From the NCBI GenBank assembly GCA_028565635.1, contig JAOXYB010016632.1, positions 7,300-19,039 of the forward strand: DNA of 11,740 nucleotides, in the 5' to 3' direction. Position numbers and translations under genes: made by a program. Below, piece after piece: positions 9,301 through 11,740 of this stretch. This DNA is from Phoronis ovalis (lineage: Eukaryota; Phoronida; Phoronidae). Position 1 is the stretch's first letter; each line of letters starts with the position of its first letter. A model generated the notes under the pieces. It ran no database searches. It had not been told where the DNA came from and saw only the letters and a list, made by a program, of their open reading frames with translations.

Positions 9301-10565
9301 TGTACTTAACTCACTGGTTCACTAGTTTTCAGACTCGAAAGCATTTTATTATATCTAGATTTTACTAATTAGCTAACCACAAATGCGTACCGACAAAATT
9401 TCTGAACAAAAAAAAACAACATTTTTCTAGTTACATGAAATTGTTATTATTCTATTTTGAATAGATAGAGAACTGATTCAATTTCTATTTTAATAGTATG
9501 AATTTATTAATGAGTGCATCAGGCGTATTATTTTCATTAACTTTATTTTAATGTCACACTGTACTATGTGCATTTCTTGGGTTATTTTCGATTTCAAACA
9601 AAATACATTGAACTGGATGTGAAAAGTATTGACTTAAGCTTTTGTTCATTCTAATCATACAATAAGCCTACTTTATAAAAGTAGTCTCAGCACACTTTCA
9701 TAAAGCACAACACTGATTACATAAATATGTTCTAGAATATTAAATAAAAATGAAAACACAGGTTAGTTACAGATATGTAGCTTATTGACATAGAATACAC
9801 TACATACAGTTTGTAAATGAGGAAGCCGTGTACAAGTATTTCAAATATTTATAAATGTAAAAATCGATCTAATTTCAACAACAAAATATTGACAAATAAA
9901 GTTAAGTGATCAGTATAACTATTAGAAGCTCTTTTTAAAGTAAAGGGCACTTATGAATATTCGGGCCACGGTAACATATTGTTATACTAATATCTGGTGA
10001 ACAGTAATTGTATAACTTGCCTCATCATTAGTGCCGTATGGTGACTGCATGCTTCCACTAACATCGATGACTAAAACAAAACGCAAAATTGCTTTTGTTG
10101 TACTACAGCTGGTTTCATGGCTTTTAACTTTGTCATTTGCCTTTAGTTCCAGAACTACCAGAGGCTGTAAAGGAAAATAACTGAATAGAGTTGTAATTTT
10201 TTTTAGTTTCATAACTTTTGTCTTCTATTGCATGTTAGCATGCACGTCACAAATCAAGAAACTGATCGTACAGAATATATAAACATGAGAGAATTTCAAA
10301 TTATTCTTACTCGGGTCTCACTAACTGTATATATTGACAGCTAGAGGAAAATGTATCATCACTCACCCAGTAGTCGTCTGCAGTATTTTACAATGTATTT
10401 TATCCAAATTTTGCTTCACGGTATTTTTTAATTAACCCCATTGTACACACTAATACGCAACTTTGTTGTTGATAGGTAAATATATGAATATCTTTTTATA
10501 CTTACGCTATCATTCAACCTGCTGTAAGTGAAACTTCTATAAAGTGGGTCTATTTCGGAGCTCAT
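5722..10565 (-). CDS. vWA-domain protein, six coding exons, about 705 aa
   Basis: Join of 10565-10506, 10164-10021, 9074-8934, 8559-8462, 8109-7041 and 6327-5722, read on the minus strand. Seen: the vWA domain covers roughly residues 48-232 and has a complete MIDAS: D54-V-S-G-S58, T131 in GSTNLSDG, and D162 in FTDGE. MIDAS sites bind a divalent metal and usually mediate protein contacts. No signal peptide or membrane segment is visible, so a cytosolic or nuclear site is inferred. After the vWA come an acidic patch (about 279-285), a conserved-looking LPFGMPKHLLFGL segment (about 302-314), a Lys/Arg-rich stretch (377-396) that could be a nuclear localisation signal, and a helical C-terminus with a second acidic stretch near 559-575. 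The start is backed by an in-frame TGA six codons upstream (10581-10583). The vWA resembles the stand-alone intracellular type seen in WAV3-like and bacterial proteins more than extracellular matrix types. I do not recognise the C-terminal part and no function is claimed. Confidence 0.88.
6467..6505. repeat. 9-bp perfect hairpin in intron 5
   Basis: GCTCGATAC (6467-6475) and GTATCGAGC (6497-6505) are exact reverse complements with a 21-base loop. Moderately GC-rich against an AT-rich intron. Confidence 0.5.
6566..6850. repeat. possible small non-autonomous element in intron 5
   Basis: About 285 bp bounded by GAGGGGGTAGGGGGTACC on the left and the roughly complementary GCCCCCTATACCCCCATT on the right. 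AATGCTCGCTGCTCGC (16 bp) occurs exactly twice, near 6632 and 6807. The G/C runs and A-rich interior differ from the surrounding intron. The termini are imperfect and no target duplication is certain. Confidence 0.4.
7041..8109 (-). CDS. vWA gene, coding exon 5, end of vWA and central region (residues 148-504)
   Basis: Acceptor CTGTTTCCAG|TGACGG, donor TGCGAG|GTAATA. This is the largest exon at 1069 bp. It opens with the fourth vWA strand and the last MIDAS aspartate (KIILFTDGE, D162), then the final strands (ISISVFSTGGFLPDLI, FYFLNEN). Past residue 232 it carries an acidic SDSEDED run, the LPFGMPKHLLFGLVLPV segment, a basic run (KKASKSLGRAAKKLRKRGRF, 377-396) and amphipathic helices. The open frame seen beyond 7041 towards 6951 is intron read-through. 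Confidence 0.92.
8191..8235 (+). repeat. CA-rich compound microsatellite in intron 4
   Basis: (CA)n interrupted by CGCA, TACA and CTCA units over about 45 bases, between exons 4 and 5 of the vWA gene. Confidence 0.85.
8462..8559 (-). CDS. vWA gene, coding exon 4 with MIDAS threonine (residues 116-147)
   Basis: Acceptor GCCATTTTAG|GAAGAA, donor CATCACAG|GTACGT. The exon is 98 bp and ends in phase 2, splitting Ser148. It encodes KIQNLDIKGSTNLSDGLFSA, where T131 in GSTNL is the expected MIDAS threonine, followed by the helix leading to ELFKHH. Confidence 0.88.
8934..9074 (-). CDS. vWA gene, coding exon 3 (residues 69-115)
   Basis: Acceptor ATGTTTAG|ATATC, donor ACAAAG|GTATG, both phase 0, giving 47 codons. 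It encodes the KLDKMKVFAESL helix and the LRPEDELGLVCFGTKAEVI strand-loop. This matches the usual vWA pattern of K-L-(x)-K-x-(F/A) followed by a PxDxLGLVxF-type strand. Confidence 0.9.
9075..10020 (-). other. intron 2, GC-AG type, 946 bp
   Basis: Starts GCAAGTTATA directly after GAG and ends TGTTTAG. GC-AG introns are known to carry an otherwise near-perfect donor, as here (AG|GCAAGT). It holds copy A of the 65-bp direct repeat and no recognisable coding sequence. Confidence 0.8.
9697..9762 (+). repeat. 65-bp direct repeat, copy A (intron 2)
   Basis: Shares TAAAGCACAACA(C/T)TGATTACATAA, ATGTTCTAGAA and ATATTAAATAAAAATGAAAACA with 10673-10737. There are only about four or five differences, including one single-base indel. 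Confidence 0.75.
10021..10164 (-). CDS. vWA gene, coding exon 2 with DxSxS MIDAS motif (residues 21-68)
   Basis: The acceptor TTTCCTTTACAG|CCT is strong. The 48 codons run from PLVVLELKA to YGTNDE. They hold the first beta strand and the MIDAS loop (RFVLVIDVSGSMQ, D54/S56/S58). The donor is GAG|GCAAGT, a GC donor with otherwise perfect consensus. The only nearby GT donor (GAGGCAA|GTTAT) would put the next exon out of frame and meet a stop within about 25 codons. Confidence 0.87.
10506..10565 (-). CDS. vWA gene, coding exon 1 (residues 1-20)
   Basis: Starts at ATG (10565-10563) and ends AGC|GTAAGT, a perfect consensus donor, in phase 0. It encodes MSSEIDPLYRSFTYSRLNDS, with no hydrophobic leader. 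The in-frame TGA at 10581-10583 means translation cannot begin further upstream in this exon. A TTTTTAG acceptor-like site lies about 20 bases before the ATG, so the 5' UTR could itself be spliced. Confidence 0.78.
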
Positions 10566-10670
10566 TATGGCACTTAACCTTCACACTAAAAAGTGTATAC
10601 AAAAGTTCTCTTGTCACTCTAAAAATTGAATACTGTTTTAAATGTTTAAGGGTCATTATGTACAAAAAGT

Positions 10671-10678
10671 TATTTATA
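10671..10678 (-). promoter_or_regulatory. candidate TATA box upstream of the vWA gene
   Basis: TATAAATA on the minus strand, about 105 bases before the ATG. Transcription starting about 30 bases on would give a 5' UTR of about 80 nt. In DNA this AT-rich such matches are common. It overlaps the edge of direct-repeat copy B. Confidence 0.3.
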
Positions 10679-10737
10679 AAGCACAACATTGATTACATAA
10701 AGATGTTCTAGAAATATTAAATAAAAATGAAAACAGG
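10673..10737 (+). repeat. 65-bp direct repeat, copy B (upstream of vWA start)
   Basis: Second copy of 9697-9762 in the same orientation, about 975 bases away and about 110 bases before the vWA ATG. Similarity stops sharply on both sides. It looks like a fragment of a dispersed repeat or a local duplication. Confidence 0.75.
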
Positions 10738-11740
10738 AAGCTTGTGCCATTGAAAAGGACCAAGAAAAACTAAAGACAATGTGCATGGAGTATAGGTCAC
10801 ATACTGACGTATTATCTCAAGCTTATACTTAAAATAAGGTAGTAAAGTTACTAACTAACCCCATTACAGGATATAAAATCTGACTTTTTAGCACCTAAAT
10901 AACATAAAAAGCAAAAAGGCATGTGTATAATCAGATGACACCAGTTTGAACGTTTTAGGCAATTTCTAAAACTTGACCTTAGAGATAGACATTCCATTTT
11001 AACTTCAAGGTTAACAGTGACCCGCCCCAGGGATACCGGCCAGGGATGAGATACATTGAGTGCTATTGTCTCTATATCTCTGGCCATCTTAGAGGTACAA
11101 CTTTCAGTAAATTGAAAGAAAGAAACAAACAAACAGAGCAAAAGAAAGAAGATGTAAACGAAAATCCTTGCAAAATGCAGAACTACCAAGTAACAGGAGA
11201 CGTGTTCTTCGTTGAGATCGAGAAGCTGTGATAGCTTGAAAAATATTAAATTGCTTACAATTTTGCATTGGCAATAACATCCCTATCAGCGTAAATGATG
11301 AAAGAATGCTATAATTGCTATATACGCTGCAGATTATAGCTTTTACTACTTCACACAACAAACACATACATTTATCGATATACGTTTAACCATCTTCAAT
11401 AACAAACATTTTGTACAGAGATTTACCACAGTATCAGTCATCTAATCTACATCACGCCACAGTGTAGGTAAATTCCAACAGCTCAATTATTTTACCTATA
11501 TGTAGAAAGCCGAAAATTTTCGAAATGAATTGAACCTCACTTGCAATTTTAAACACCACAATTTTATATCCCCTTGTGTACGTGCAGAACCTTCAGGCGA
11601 AGACTTCTTAAATTTAAATTATAAAAAAAATCCCCAACAGCCTTCCTTGTATCTGCTTAACGATTATCCACTAGGCTTCTTAATATTTGTGTTGATGCAA
11701 GATATTTATGCTGCGTTTTTTATCTAAATGTTTTTAGCTT
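10738..11740. other. upstream non-coding region with one small hairpin, no supported gene
   Basis: The longest open frame (minus strand, 11189-10851, 112 codons) begins with a hydrophobic run but has no motif or family match that I can see. At 11038-11085 GGCCAGGGAT pairs with ATCTCTGGCC (9 of 10) within a locally GC-richer patch, possibly a short repeat remnant. The rest is AT-rich. Confidence 0.45.

Noticed and set aside
10851-11189. 112-codon minus-strand ORF with a hydrophobic start resembling a signal peptide
   Set aside because: The hydrophobic run comes from a TTTC-rich tract, there is no recognisable domain, and the overlapping frames are equally open. Not enough to call a gene.
1-11740. 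tRNA, rRNA, CRISPR array, bacterial operons or viral genes
   Set aside because: I saw no tRNA T-loop/acceptor pairing, no regularly spaced identical repeats with unique spacers, no rRNA-like blocks, and no viral polymerase or capsid motifs.

Overview
This is nuclear DNA from a eukaryote, most likely a marine invertebrate animal; a mollusc or another lophotrochozoan is my guess. It is strongly AT-rich and gene-sparse. Its one clear gene is split by short introns with canonical splice sites, and simple repeats, foldback repeats and an old cut-and-paste transposon fill much of the rest. Nothing looks bacterial: there are no packed ORFs, operons or Shine-Dalgarno-led genes. The species assignment is inference from texture and element type only.

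The right half (about 5,650 to 10,680, minus strand) holds one apparently complete gene of six coding exons: 10565-10506, 10164-10021, 9074-8934, 8559-8462, 8109-7041 and 6327-5722. I worked out the splicing by hand and every junction keeps frame. The product is about 705 residues. It is probably a cytosolic protein with an N-terminal von Willebrand factor A (vWA) domain and a complete MIDAS metal site (D54-x-S56-x-S58, T131, D162), followed by about 470 residues I do not recognise. Intron 2 appears to be a GC-AG intron, and the reading frame independently demands it. A polyadenylation signal lies about 46 bases past the stop, and a TATA-like box lies about 105 bases before the start.

The left half (1 to 5,650) has no gene I can support with confidence. 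Its main feature is a decayed IS630/Tc1/mariner-superfamily transposon at about 3,167-4,864. It has long inverted terminal repeats of about 180 bp and a broken minus-strand transposase. The transposase keeps its helix-turn-helix N-terminus and its C-terminal DDE glutamate region but has lost the central part with the two catalytic aspartates. Other features are a foldback element (445-656), an outer inverted pair (73-98/334-358), a degenerate tandem array with a period near 31 bp (about 1,390-1,560), a TA microsatellite, and a weak candidate exon (2655-2752).

Further repeats lie in the introns and upstream of the vWA gene: a 65-bp direct repeat shared by intron 2 and the promoter-proximal region, a CA-rich microsatellite in intron 4, and a G/C-run-bounded element in intron 5. 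The region from 10,740 to 11,740 shows no supportable gene.

I do not see a multi-gene system. The best candidates for new biology are the uncharacterised vWA protein with its GC-AG intron and the internally deleted transposon.
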